From contig JASJDM010000018.1 in the NCBI GenBank assembly GCA_030065125.1, positions 1-64,000 on the forward strand: DNA of 64,000 nucleotides, in the 5' to 3' direction. The translations under genes were made by a program, and so were the position numbers. The DNA is from Lysobacterales bacterium (GTDB lineage: Bacteria > Pseudomonadota > Gammaproteobacteria > Xanthomonadales > SZUA-38). The stretch's first letter is position 1. The number at the start of each line of letters is the position of its first letter. A model generated the notes under the pieces. It was not told where the DNA came from, searched no databases, and was given only the letters and a program-made list of their open reading frames with translations. This document shows, piece after piece, positions 16,835 through 25,265 of the stretch.

Positions 16835-18210
16835 ACATCCATATCCTGGGAATCTGTGGGACCTTCATGGGCGGCGTGGCTCTGCTGGCCCGTCACCTGG
16901 GCCATCGGGTCAGCGGCAGCGACGGCCAGGTCTATCCGCCCATGAGCACTCTGCTGGCCGACCAGGGCATCGACATCCATTCGGGCTACACGCCGGCCAA
17001 TATTGAGGCTGATACCGACCTGATCATCATCGGCAACGCCCTCTCCCGGGGCAACCCGGCGGTCGAATACGTTTTGAACCAGGGACTGAAGTACTGCTCG
17101 GGACCCCAATGGCTGGGCGAGCATTTCCTGGGGAACACCACCACGGTCGCCGTCGCCGGCACCCATGGCAAGACGACCACCAGCTCCATGGTGGCCTGGA
17201 TCCTGGAGCGGGCCGGTCTCAACCCGGGGTTCCTCATCGGCGGCGTACCCGGAAATTTCGACGTCTCCGCACAGCCCGGCGACGGCCGGTTCTTTGTGGT
17301 CGAGGCCGACGAGTACGACACCGCCTTCTTCGACAAACGCTCCAAGTTCGTGCACTACCGGCCACGGGTGGCGGTGCTCAACAACCTGGAGTATGACCAC
17401 GCGGATATCTTCCCCGACCTGCGCAGCATCCAGGTCCAGTTCCACCACCTGGTGCGTACCATTCCGGGCAATGGCCAGCTGGTAGTCAATGCCACTGACA
17501 ATGCCCTGGCCCAGGTGCTGGAGATGGGCTGCTGGACTCCGGTGACCTCATTCAGCGCGGGTGCAAGCTCACCCGGCGACTGGCGCGGCGAGATTCACGC
17601 AAATGGAGACCTGTCCATCATCGATCCATCCGGTGATACCCACCGGGTCAACTGGCAGCTCAGCGGGCAACACAATCTGATGAACGCGATGGCGGCAGTG
17701 GCGGCGAGTCTTGCCTGCGGAGTACCCGCCGGCCAGTCCGTGGCAGCGCTGGCGGAATTCAGGAACCCCGCCCGGCGGCAGCAGCTGCTGTTCCAGGGTG
17801 GTGACACCGAGCTGCTGATTTACGACGATTTCGCCCATCATCCCACCGCTATTGCAGCCACCCTGGCCGGTCTCAGAACCCGGCATCCCCAGGGCCGGCT
17901 GGTGGCCGTGCTGGAACCCCGCAGCAACTCCATGCGCTCAGGCGCTCACCTGTCAGCCCTGGCCGAATCCGTAGAGCTGGCCGACCAGGTGTACCTGCTG
18001 GCAGGCTCGGGGCTCAGCTGGAATCCAGACGAAGAACTGCAATCGCTGGGCCAACGCCTGGTCGTGGCCGATACGGTGGAAAACCTTTTGGCCAGTTTGT
18101 GCCAGAATACTGAAAGCAGCGACTGTATCGTTTTCATGAGCAACGGCGGCTTTGGTGGTATCCAGTCAGCCTTCGTTGGACGGATATCTGAATTGTATGG
18201 GCCGACCTGA
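16831..18210 (+). CDS. mpl: UDP-MurNAc:L-Ala-gamma-D-Glu-meso-DAP ligase
   Basis: 459 aa. Recycles the murein tripeptide by ligating it to UDP-N-acetylmuramate using ATP. The Mur ligase architecture is clear: N-terminal Rossmann part MNIHILGICGTFMGGVA, ATP loop GTHGKTTT at 110-117, NLEYDHADIF, and the C-terminal DDFAHHPTA and EPRSNSMR motifs. GICGTFMGG, in place of the GIGGAGM of MurC, is typical of Mpl. The ATGA junction with the preceding membrane protein and a 14-nt overlap with the LON-domain gene indicate one transcript. Confidence 0.95.
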   Translation: MNIHILGICGTFMGGVALLARHLGHRVSGSDGQVYPPMSTLLADQGIDIHSGYTPANIEADTDLIIIGNALSRGNPAVEYVLNQGLKYCSGPQWLGEHFLGNTTTVAVAGTHGKTTTSSMVAWILERAGLNPGFLIGGVPGNFDVSAQPGDGRFFVVEADEYDTAFFDKRSKFVHYRPRVAVLNNLEYDHADIFPDLRSIQVQFHHLVRTIPGNGQLVVNATDNALAQVLEMGCWTPVTSFSAGASSPGDWRGEIHANGDLSIIDPSGDTHRVNWQLSGQHNLMNAMAAVAASLACGVPAGQSVAALAEFRNPARRQQLLFQGGDTELLIYDDFAHHPTAIAATLAGLRTRHPQGRLVAVLEPRSNSMRSGAHLSALAESVELADQVYLLAGSGLSWNPDEELQSLGQRLVVADTVENLLASLCQNTESSDCIVFMSNGGFGGIQSAFVGRISELYGPT

Positions 18211-18793
18211 GCAGCATCTTCCCATTTTCCCGTTGAACACGGTGCTGTTCCCCGGTGGCCCCCTGTCCCTGCGCGTGTTTGAACCCCGCTACCTGGACAT
18301 GGTGAAAGAATGCACCCGGGAAGATACCGAGTTTGGGGTCTGCCTGATTCTCCACGGCGCCGAGGCCGGCAGCGCTGCCGCCCCGGTAGGCCTGGGCACC
18401 ACCGCCCGGATCGTTGACTTTTTCACCATGGAAGACGGACTGCTGGGGATTCGCGCCACCGGCGTCCAGCGTTTCCGACTGGGCAGTACCTGGGTTCGCG
18501 ATAACGGCCTGCTGATGGCCGAGGTCGAGATGCTGGCGCCGCCGGCGGCGACGCCGCTGGATACCCGTTACCTGCTGCTGCGCACCCTGCTGGAGCGCCT
18601 GCTGGAAAACGTTGCGGAACACTACCCTCATGCAGGTCAGCAGGAGCTGGGAGATTCAGACTGGGTGGCTTGCCGCCTGTCCGAGCTGTTGCCCCTGGAA
18701 CTGGACGTCAAACAGCAATTGCTGGAAACCGATGATCCCCAGGAAAGGCTGGATCAGCTGATCGAACTGGTGCCAACACTTCAATCGGACTGA
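18197..18793 (+). CDS. LON substrate-binding-domain protein
   Basis: About 198 aa from ATG 18197, which overlaps the mpl end; an earlier in-frame start would lie well inside mpl. It has the N-terminal domain of Lon proteases (LPIFPLNTVLFPGGPLSLRVFEPRY) without AAA+ or protease domains. These stand-alone LON-domain proteins are widespread and of unclear function. The gene overlaps the oppositely oriented DedA fusion gene tail-to-tail by 13 bp, leaving no room for separate terminators. Confidence 0.88.
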   Translation: MGRPEQHLPIFPLNTVLFPGGPLSLRVFEPRYLDMVKECTREDTEFGVCLILHGAEAGSAAAPVGLGTTARIVDFFTMEDGLLGIRATGVQRFRLGSTWVRDNGLLMAEVEMLAPPAATPLDTRYLLLRTLLERLLENVAEHYPHAGQQELGDSDWVACRLSELLPLELDVKQQLLETDDPQERLDQLIELVPTLQSD

Positions 18794-20715
18794 GCAAACC
18801 GAAACAGGGTGAGTTCCTCCCGCTCTGCCCACTCCAGGCCGAAGCCCTCCAGCCGTTCCAGCGGCTCCAGCAGCTCTGACCGCTTCCAGTATTGGAAAAA
18901 ATACAGCACGCCGGCCAGTTCATAGCGTCCCAGCTGTCCAGCGTAGACCGGCGTCTCCCCGGCCAGCCGCGCGCCGGTGGACCAAAGACGCAATACCATC
19001 TGTTGATCCGCTGAAGCTTCCGGCAGGGACAGCACCAGTCCCTCCCGGCGGTTGTTGTAGCCCTCGGGCAGCAGCGGCAGGGAGGAAGGGTCCGGCTCCG
19101 GGTTCAGCATGGCCAGGGGCGTCTTCCATGTCGCCGGTGGCGGATCGACCCAACCGGCATCGCGCAGGGCCGATGCCAGGGCGTCAGCGTCGCCGGCGAA
19201 CTGGAAATTGCTGCGATTCTCGCTGCCGGGCGGGATACTCACACCTGACGCCCACCAGGCGTCCCCTGACAGGGAGCTGACCTCGGGCTGGATCTCCTGC
19301 AGCACCCGGGGGCCCAGGGTGCTGGCGTAAAACACCGACAAAACCGCCACGGTACCGAAAAACAGGATGGCTGGTGGTGCCGCCCAGAACGAGCGCCGAA
19401 TGCGTCGTCGATAGGCGATGCCAATGACGATGATCCAGATCAGGCCCAGCAGCAGGCCCACCATCATGTCGCTGAACCAGTGCGCGCCCAGATACAACCT
19501 GGCGAAAGAAATAAGGGCCACCAGGCCGGTCGCCACCACGTAGGGCCAGCTGCGGTCCCGGCGGGGCAGGGACCGGCCGAGCAGAATCGCCAGGAATCCG
19601 TAGGTCACCACCGCCATGGCCACATGCATGATGGGACTGAACCAGTCTTCCTCAGGGCCGGGTGACTGGCGGGTCCAGCCCAGCAGAAAACCCATGACAC
19701 CGGACAACACCACACCCATGGCCACCGCCGCCGTCCAGTGCCACGCCGCCAGCGGCCGTCGCCGCAACACCAGCCACACCAGCACCAGGGTCGCCGCCGG
19801 CAGCAGCACCGCCAGGGAGCCCAACCCGTTGAAGTAGACCATCAGGTCGTCCGCCCAGGGGCTGCGCAGGCTGGCCATGGCCTCGGCCACGGTTTGATCG
19901 AAGCCGGCGATACCGCCCAGGGGGACCGTAATCAGTACGGACGCCAGGCCCCAGGCAGCCGCCACCAGCAGCAGGCCAAAAACCGTCAGTGAGCGGGATT
20001 CCGGGCGGGTCGGATCCACCAGGGTGCGAGCAAAACGGCCAATGACCGGGTGGCGGTGGGACCAGCGGGTCAGCAGTTCAATCGCCTCGGTGGTATGGGG
20101 TGAAAACACCCGGTAGGCCGTCTGGGCCAGCAGGGTGATGACCCAGATCAACCCGGCAAGCACACACAGCATCAGCGCCAGACGCCAGGCCACGGCCTGG
20201 GCCAGTTCGATGGACGCACCGAACACCACACCCGGCAGCAGGTAGGCCGGTGCCCAGGCCAGTCCGGCAATGATGTTGGCCGGCAGATAGGTCCGAACCG
20301 GCATGTCCATCATGCCCGCGACCACCGGCATGATCGGCCTGATCGGGCCAACGAACCGGCCGATGACGATGCTCTTCAGGCCATGGCGCCGGAAAAACAA
20401 CTGGCCGCGGCTGATCAGATTGGTGAAGCGGGTGAACGGCCAGATGTCACGGATGTGGTCCTTGAAGTGGTATCCCAGCCAGAAACTCACCCCGTCACCG
20501 ACGATGGCGCCGGCGCTGCACCACAGCCAGACCGTACCCAGGTCCAGGATGCCCAGGCCCACCAGGGCGCCGAAGCCGAACAGGATAATGATGCCGGGCA
20601 CCAGGATGCCCACCAGCGCCAGGCCCTCCAGGAAGGCCACCAGCCCAATGGCCAGCCCGGCCATCTCGGGATGGGCCCGAATCCACTCCAGGATTCCGGA
20701 AAGCCACTCCGGCAT
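18781..20715 (-). CDS. DedA-PAP2-LssY_C fusion membrane protein
   Basis: 644 aa, three parts. Residues ~1-205 are a DedA/SNARE-associated domain (GIIILFGFGALVG, IGRFVGPIRPIMPVVAGMM). The middle is a PAP2-type phosphatase transmembrane bundle. The last ~180 residues form an extracytoplasmic LssY_C-like domain. In the PAP2 part the third motif is intact (SFARLYLGAHWFSD), but the usual PSGH block reads SPIMH, keeping only the His. It may act on polyprenyl or other lipid phosphates if still catalytic. The fusion itself is a known arrangement. Its stop overlaps the LON gene and the start is 16 nt downstream of hemL. Confidence 0.87.
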   Translation of the reverse strand: MPEWLSGILEWIRAHPEMAGLAIGLVAFLEGLALVGILVPGIIILFGFGALVGLGILDLGTVWLWCSAGAIVGDGVSFWLGYHFKDHIRDIWPFTRFTNLISRGQLFFRRHGLKSIVIGRFVGPIRPIMPVVAGMMDMPVRTYLPANIIAGLAWAPAYLLPGVVFGASIELAQAVAWRLALMLCVLAGLIWVITLLAQTAYRVFSPHTTEAIELLTRWSHRHPVIGRFARTLVDPTRPESRSLTVFGLLLVAAAWGLASVLITVPLGGIAGFDQTVAEAMASLRSPWADDLMVYFNGLGSLAVLLPAATLVLVWLVLRRRPLAAWHWTAAVAMGVVLSGVMGFLLGWTRQSPGPEEDWFSPIMHVAMAVVTYGFLAILLGRSLPRRDRSWPYVVATGLVALISFARLYLGAHWFSDMMVGLLLGLIWIIVIGIAYRRRIRRSFWAAPPAILFFGTVAVLSVFYASTLGPRVLQEIQPEVSSLSGDAWWASGVSIPPGSENRSNFQFAGDADALASALRDAGWVDPPPATWKTPLAMLNPEPDPSSLPLLPEGYNNRREGLVLSLPEASADQQMVLRLWSTGARLAGETPVYAGQLGRYELAGVLYFFQYWKRSELLEPLERLEGFGLEWAEREELTLFRFAQSD

Positions 20716-20731
20716 GGCGCTGCCCCGGCCT

Positions 20732-22021
20732 TCAGCCTCCCGCCAGCAGGTTGAAGCTTTCCCGGGCGGCCTGCAGGGTTTCTTCTATCGCCGTGTCATC
20801 GTGGGCGGTGGAGGCAAAGCCCGCCTCGTAGGCTGATGGGGCCAGGTACACGCCCCGTTCCAGCATGGCGTGGAAGAATGACTTGAAGGCCTCGATGTCG
20901 CAGGCCGACGTCTGGTCGAAGCCGGTGACCTCCTCGGCATCAGTGAAGAACATACCGAACATGCCCCCCACCCGCTGGGTGGTGAACGGGACGCCGGCAG
21001 CGGCTGCCGCCGCCTCCAGGCCCTGGCACAGCTTGCCGGTGATCTCGCCCAGCCGGTCATGGAAACCGGGTTCGGAAATCAGTTCCAGTATGGCCAGACC
21101 GGCCGCCATGGCCACCGGGTTCCCCGACAGGGTGCCGGCCTGGTAAACCGGGCCGGTAGGGGCAATCTGCTGCATGATGTCCCGGCGGCCGCCAAACGCG
21201 CCCACGGGCATGCCGCCACCAATGATCTTGCCGAAGGTGCACAGGTCGGCCTGCACCCCGTAAACCTCCTGGGCGCCGCCCCGGGCAACCCGGAATCCGG
21301 TCATGACCTCGTCGAAGATCAGCACCGAGCCGTACTCATCGCAGACTTCCCGCAGCCCCTCCAGGAAACCCGGCACTGGGGGGATGCAGTTCATGTTGCC
21401 GGCGATGGGTTCAACAATGATGCAGGCGACTTCAGAGCCGATAGCCTGCATGGTTTCCCGCACGCCATCGATGTCGTTGAAGGTCAGGGTCGTGGTGAGA
21501 TCGGCGTAGACCGCCGGCACCCCCGGGGAATCCGGCACGCCCAGGGTCAGGGCACCGCTGCCGGCCTTGACCAGGAAGGCGTCCGCGTGGCCGTGATAGC
21601 AGCCGGCGAACTTGATGATACGGTCACGGCCCGTGGCGCCCCTGGCCAGCCGCACGGCGCTCATGCAGGCCTCAGTTCCGGAATTGACCATTCGTACCAT
21701 TTCCAGGCCCGGGACCAGCCCACACAGGGTATCGGCCATGCGGACTTCCAGGGGTGCCGGCGTGCCGAAGCTCAGACCGTTGGTCACGGCGCCTCGTACA
21801 GCCTCCAGCACCTTCGGGTGGTTGTGACCGGCGACCATGGGGCCCCAGGACCCGATATAGTCGATGTAGCGCTTGCCCTCGACGTCGTAAAGGTGGCAGC
21901 CGTCGGCCCGGCTCATGAAGATTGGCGTTCCGCCAACGCCCCGAAACGCCCGCACCGGGGAATTCACGCCCCCCGGAATGTTCTCGCAGGCGGCGTCAAA
22001 CAGTTGCTGGCTGGTTTGCAT
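20732..22021 (-). CDS. hemL: glutamate-1-semialdehyde 2,1-aminomutase
   Basis: 429 aa. The PLP enzyme that makes 5-aminolevulinate in the C5 tetrapyrrole pathway. ATG 22021 gives the standard N-terminus ([20 protein letters not shown]); the frame is open further upstream but that part is not family sequence. The PLP lysine lies in [14 protein letters not shown], with NSGTEA and [16 protein letters not shown] also visible. It is followed closely by the DedA fusion gene and preceded by the CpdA-like gene on the same strand; 22022-22094 shows nothing notable. Confidence 0.96.
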   Translation of the reverse strand: MQTSQQLFDAACENIPGGVNSPVRAFRGVGGTPIFMSRADGCHLYDVEGKRYIDYIGSWGPMVAGHNHPKVLEAVRGAVTNGLSFGTPAPLEVRMADTLCGLVPGLEMVRMVNSGTEACMSAVRLARGATGRDRIIKFAGCYHGHADAFLVKAGSGALTLGVPDSPGVPAVYADLTTTLTFNDIDGVRETMQAIGSEVACIIVEPIAGNMNCIPPVPGFLEGLREVCDEYGSVLIFDEVMTGFRVARGGAQEVYGVQADLCTFGKIIGGGMPVGAFGGRRDIMQQIAPTGPVYQAGTLSGNPVAMAAGLAILELISEPGFHDRLGEITGKLCQGLEAAAAAAGVPFTTQRVGGMFGMFFTDAEEVTGFDQTSACDIEAFKSFFHAMLERGVYLAPSAYEAGFASTAHDDTAIEETLQAARESFNLLAGG

Positions 22022-22094
22022 GGGCTGTGGTTCCAAATCCGTCGGAGCCCGGCAGATTAACAAAGGATCAGCAGCGGAGCGACACCCGTTTGTA

Positions 22095-22841
22095 TCAGGG
22101 GACCCGGGTGACGTGGGTCGTCCACTGGCCGTCTGGATACAGCTCAAAGGCGCGAAAACCCGGCGGCTGTGTATCCACCTCGAAATCCGGCGTGACCGGC
22201 AGAGTCTGGTAGCTGGTGGACGGCGTGGTGAGTACCGCCGGATGACGGCTCGTGTCCTCGTACACGTGGTGCACGTGACCGCAGGCAATCGCCTGGATGC
22301 CGGGCAGGCCCTCGGCGACCCGGAGAAGGTCATCACCGTTGCGCATACCCATGGCGTCGATCCAATCGCTGCCAACGGGCTGGGGCGGATGATGGACAAA
22401 AACCAGGGCGAGCTGAGCCGGCCCAAGCTCTGCCAGACGGTCCAGCTCCTGCTGTGACACCCGGCCGTCGGGAAAGCCGGGGATCAGGCTGTCAAGGAAC
22501 AGCAGCGTCCAGGGCGGGCGATGCCAGTCGAAGGTCAAGGCCACCCGCCCGCCAGTCAGGTGGCGCGCAAGGACGTCGCCATCGTCGTGATTGCCCGGAA
22601 TGACCCGAACCGGTACGTCCACCATGTTCAGATGCTGATTCAAGCGCAGGTAAGCCGCCTCGTCGCCGAAATCGGTCAGATCGCCGGTGGCAACCAGCAG
22701 GTGCGGCCGCCAGTCCCGGACCGCCTCCAGCACCCGCAGCAGATGGGACTCCACGGGCTGGCCGTTCAGCTCGTAATCAGGCTCCGGGCCGAGATGACAG
22801 TCGGTGATCTGGGCAATCTTCAGGGGCCATTGTTCTGACAT
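22095..22841 (-). CDS. cpdA: CpdA-like metallophosphodiesterase
   Basis: 248 aa. A calcineurin-type phosphodiesterase of the CpdA (3',5'-cAMP) group. All dimetal motifs are visible: D14-x-H16 (QITDCHLG), [19 protein letters not shown] and GHVHH. CpdA hydrolyses cAMP in the cytoplasm, though close relatives prefer other phosphodiesters. Length fits the family. It is divergent from the small gene at 22911. Confidence 0.85.
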   Translation of the reverse strand: MSEQWPLKIAQITDCHLGPEPDYELNGQPVESHLLRVLEAVRDWRPHLLVATGDLTDFGDEAAYLRLNQHLNMVDVPVRVIPGNHDDGDVLARHLTGGRVALTFDWHRPPWTLLFLDSLIPGFPDGRVSQQELDRLAELGPAQLALVFVHHPPQPVGSDWIDAMGMRNGDDLLRVAEGLPGIQAIACGHVHHVYEDTSRHPAVLTTPSTSYQTLPVTPDFEVDTQPPGFRAFELYPDGQWTTHVTRVP

Positions 22842-22910
22842 ATTCTGGATACGGCGCTGCCATCTCGAGCTGTTTCAATGTTCCCATCTTAACGACCAGG
22901 GACGGCAACA

Positions 22911-23084
22911 GTGAAACGATTCGTACCCGTAACTGACAGCCTGGTGGAGCTGAATCAAACGGCCAAGCTGGTGCCCTACCGTGTTGGCCTGCCCTGCCTG
23001 CACTGGGAAATCGTCAACGACCGCCCTCTGGCGGAGACGCTGCTGGGCGAAGAACCACCGCGAACGACGCCACGGGGCCCGTGA
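22911..23084 (+). CDS. 57-aa conserved-looking small protein
   Basis: GTG at 22911 is preceded by CAGGGA about 9 nt upstream; the frame runs 57 codons to TGA. The product starts MKRFVPVTDSLVELNQ and continues KLVPYRVGLPCLHWE. The RFVP...LVPYR...G pattern recalls short unannotated proteins I associate with Lysobacterales, from memory only. It is soluble, with one Cys. It sits between divergent cpdA and convergent DUF192, and coding on the plus strand fills an otherwise empty 250-bp space. Function unknown. Confidence 0.55.
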   Translation: MKRFVPVTDSLVELNQTAKLVPYRVGLPCLHWEIVNDRPLAETLLGEEPPRTTPRGP

Positions 23085-23097
23085 GCGCTTCCGACCC

Positions 23098-23520
23098 TCA
23101 ATCCAGGTCAAGCACCAGCAGATCGCCGACCTCGACTCCGAGTCGCTCGGCAATGCCGGCGTTGATTTCCAGCACGTAACGGGCGGGTCCGGTGCTGGGG
23201 TAGCTGGGACAGGGGTCACGCCGGCACGGTGGCACGTCCTGCTGCATGCTGACCAGGCTCAAACCGCTGTCGAAATACAGGATGTCCAGGGAGATCCGGG
23301 TATTTTTCATCCAGAACGAACGGGGCTCGTCCCGCTCGAAGATGAACAGCATTCCCCGGTCCTCACCCATGCGGTTGCGAAACATCAGCCCCATCTGCTG
23401 CTCACCCGGATCATCCGCGATCTCAACGTAGAATCGCTGGTCTTTGAGCACCACGCTGGGCCCGCCCGGGGCGCAGGCGGCCAGGCAGGCGAGCAGGCCT
23501 GTCAGGAAAATGGTTCGCAT
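23098..23520 (-). CDS. DUF192 lipoprotein
   Basis: 140 aa. A lipobox (LLACLAAC) at residues ~9-16 marks a lipoprotein. The mature part is a DUF192 domain: EQQMGLMFRNRM, GMLFIFERDEPRSFWMKNT, LDILYFD and YVLEINAG. The family is widespread, small and beta-rich, with no settled function. It converges on the 57-aa gene; the spacing to the DUF4252 gene upstream (76 nt) does not argue strongly for an operon. Confidence 0.9.
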   Translation of the reverse strand: MRTIFLTGLLACLAACAPGGPSVVLKDQRFYVEIADDPGEQQMGLMFRNRMGEDRGMLFIFERDEPRSFWMKNTRISLDILYFDSGLSLVSMQQDVPPCRRDPCPSYPSTGPARYVLEINAGIAERLGVEVGDLLVLDLD

Positions 23521-23596
23521 GGGCGGATACTAGCCTGGATCATTCATGGGTGACAGGCCATCGTTGGTCGCCGCCGCCACGGCGGAAACGGTTGTT

Positions 23597-24157
23597 TCAG
23601 TTCAGGTCGGTGATATCGACGCCAAACTGGCTGGCCACCTGCCCCAGCTGGGCAGGATCAATTTCTCCCACGATGTTCATGAAGACCGCATCGCTTCCCG
23701 GCTCAATCATCATGACCGCCATGCCGGCCACTTTGCCGCCCACGGTTTTCATGTACATGCGCACCGAGGTGTCAGCAGATCGAACCACCACTGCCGGTTC
23801 CCAGTCATCGGCTTCCAGTTTCCTGCTGACGGAATCCGCCCGGACGCGGGCTTCGTCCATGCTTTCAGGGCCGATTTCAAACACGCTGATGCGGATGGAG
23901 CGCAGCTTGCCCAGGGCATCAGCCAGTTCCGGCTCGGCGTCCCGGGCCGCGGCGGAGACGAATCCCAGCATGGCGCCGCCCAGGGAAATTTCCACCGACG
24001 GCTCAGCGCCACCCAGCTCCGTCAGGTCTCCAAAGTCAACGTAACCGGGCTGGGATTTCAGGCGATCGTCGGCCAGCGCCGGTGTGGCCAGTATCCCGCA
24101 CAGGAGCACGGTCATGACCAAAGTCAGCGTTGCGGTCAGCTTTGTATTGGCCTTCAT
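23597..24157 (-). CDS. DUF4252 family exported protein
   Basis: 186 aa with a signal peptide (LTATLTLVMTVLLCGILATPALA). The mature part has the DUF4252 pattern: GYVDFGDL near the N-terminus, then IRISVFEIG, SVRMYMKTVGGKVAGMAVMM and FMNIVGEIDPAQL. DUF4252 proteins are commonly encoded beside sigma/anti-sigma pairs, as here: its ATG overlaps the anti-sigma stop (ATGA at 24157-24154), so it is the third gene of that operon. Function unknown; it may be the envelope-side output or sensor of the system. Confidence 0.85.
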   Translation of the reverse strand: MKANTKLTATLTLVMTVLLCGILATPALADDRLKSQPGYVDFGDLTELGGAEPSVEISLGGAMLGFVSAAARDAEPELADALGKLRSIRISVFEIGPESMDEARVRADSVSRKLEADDWEPAVVVRSADTSVRMYMKTVGGKVAGMAVMMIEPGSDAVFMNIVGEIDPAQLGQVASQFGVDITDLN

Positions 24158-24660
24158 ATAGCGTCTCCTTCAACTTCCGGCGGCCGCCGCAGGCCCGCCG
24201 ATACCGGCCGGGCTATGCCGCTCTCGATCCACTGCTGGCCGGCCTCTCGCCCCGCCATCTGGCCCGCCCTGTTCAGGTAGGCCAGAGCCGTTTCCATATC
24301 CGCCCGGGCCTGGGCCAGTTCAGCTTCGCTGGGACCCGCGGGGGTGCGCATCAGGCCGACGGCAATGGCCGCCACCAGCACGGCGCAGGCGGCGCCGGCC
24401 CAGCCCCAGGAAAACCCGACTGGCCTGGAGCCGGTGATTTCCAGAACCCGCTTGCGGACGTCACTGGGGCACTGCAGCGACGGCATGTCGCGCAATGCGC
24501 CCTGGATCAGCCGTGCCTGGTCAACTTCCCGGCGCAGTGAATCGTCCAGCTGGAGCCGGGCCTCAAACAGGGCGCGTTCGCTGGAGTCCAGGTCGCCGTC
24601 CACGTAGGCCTCGACCCGCTGATCGAACCAGTTCTGGGGCTTTTCCTTACTCATCATCAT
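24154..24660 (-). CDS. putative anti-sigma factor, single membrane helix
   Basis: 168 aa. The N-terminal cytoplasmic part (FDQRVEAYVDGDL, ERALFEARL) matches anti-sigma domains of the RsiW/zf-HC2 type but lacks the Cys/His zinc ligands. One membrane helix follows (WGWAGAACAVLVAAIAVGLM), then a periplasmic coiled segment. Three consecutive ATGs (24660, 24657, 24654) are possible starts behind AGGAAG. The gene overlaps the end of the sigma gene and is coupled to DUF4252, so it is inferred to sequester that sigma factor at the membrane. Confidence 0.8.
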   Translation of the reverse strand: MMMSKEKPQNWFDQRVEAYVDGDLDSSERALFEARLQLDDSLRREVDQARLIQGALRDMPSLQCPSDVRKRVLEITGSRPVGFSWGWAGAACAVLVAAIAVGLMRTPAGPSEAELAQARADMETALAYLNRAGQMAGREAGQQWIESGIARPVSAGLRRPPEVEGDAI

Positions 24661-25159
24661 TACTTCCTAAAGCATGCCGCAACTTGCGGCGGGCCCGGTG
24701 CAGATAGACCCGGACCTGTTGGTCACTGAGCTCCAGCACCTCGGCTATTTCCTTGTAGCTGCAGTCTTCGAGCTCCCGCAGGATTACCAGGGACCGGAAT
24801 GGTTCGTCCAGGTCCTGGATGGCCTGCTTGAGCCGGGACCCCAGTTCACTGTTGGACAACTCCATCATCGGGGTCGTTTCAACGGCCCGGGGGCCGCTGT
24901 TGACGGCTTCAGCCACAAACGCCTGCTGATACCGGCGGCGGCGCAGCAGATCGACGCAGGCGTTGCGGGTTACCCGCAACAGCCACGGGCGCACGTGATC
25001 GGCCGAAAGGTCCGGCAGATGCTCCCACAGCTTGATCAGCACGTCCTGGACAACATCTTCCGCCTCGGCCGAACTGCCGAGCATGTTGCAGGCCAGTGAG
25101 AACAAGCGGTTCTGATGCTGCCGAATCGCTCGGCGGAATCGCAGGCTCATGACACCCAT
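24647..25159 (-). CDS. ECF-type RNA polymerase sigma factor
   Basis: 170 aa. Region 2 is visible as AEDVVQDVLIKLWEHL (residues ~34-49) and DLLRRRRYQ; region 4 as CSYKEIAEVLELSDQQVRVYL. ATG 25159 or 25150 can start it; the frame is open further upstream but is not sigma-like. It is the first gene of a sigma/anti-sigma/DUF4252 operon and is divergent from the patatin autotransporter gene across ~105 bp. Autoregulation from that space is likely for the family but not shown. Confidence 0.9.
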   Translation of the reverse strand: MGVMSLRFRRAIRQHQNRLFSLACNMLGSSAEAEDVVQDVLIKLWEHLPDLSADHVRPWLLRVTRNACVDLLRRRRYQQAFVAEAVNSGPRAVETTPMMELSNSELGSRLKQAIQDLDEPFRSLVILRELEDCSYKEIAEVLELSDQQVRVYLHRARRKLRHALGSNDDE

Positions 25160-25265
25160 AATACGCCCCGGCCGGATTTTTGTTACAGGTGGGTCGTTCG
25201 CCCTTGCCGTGCCGCCGGGTCCGTGGTTAATTCCGCCTGTCCCCAGTGCGGACACGGAGCAAACC

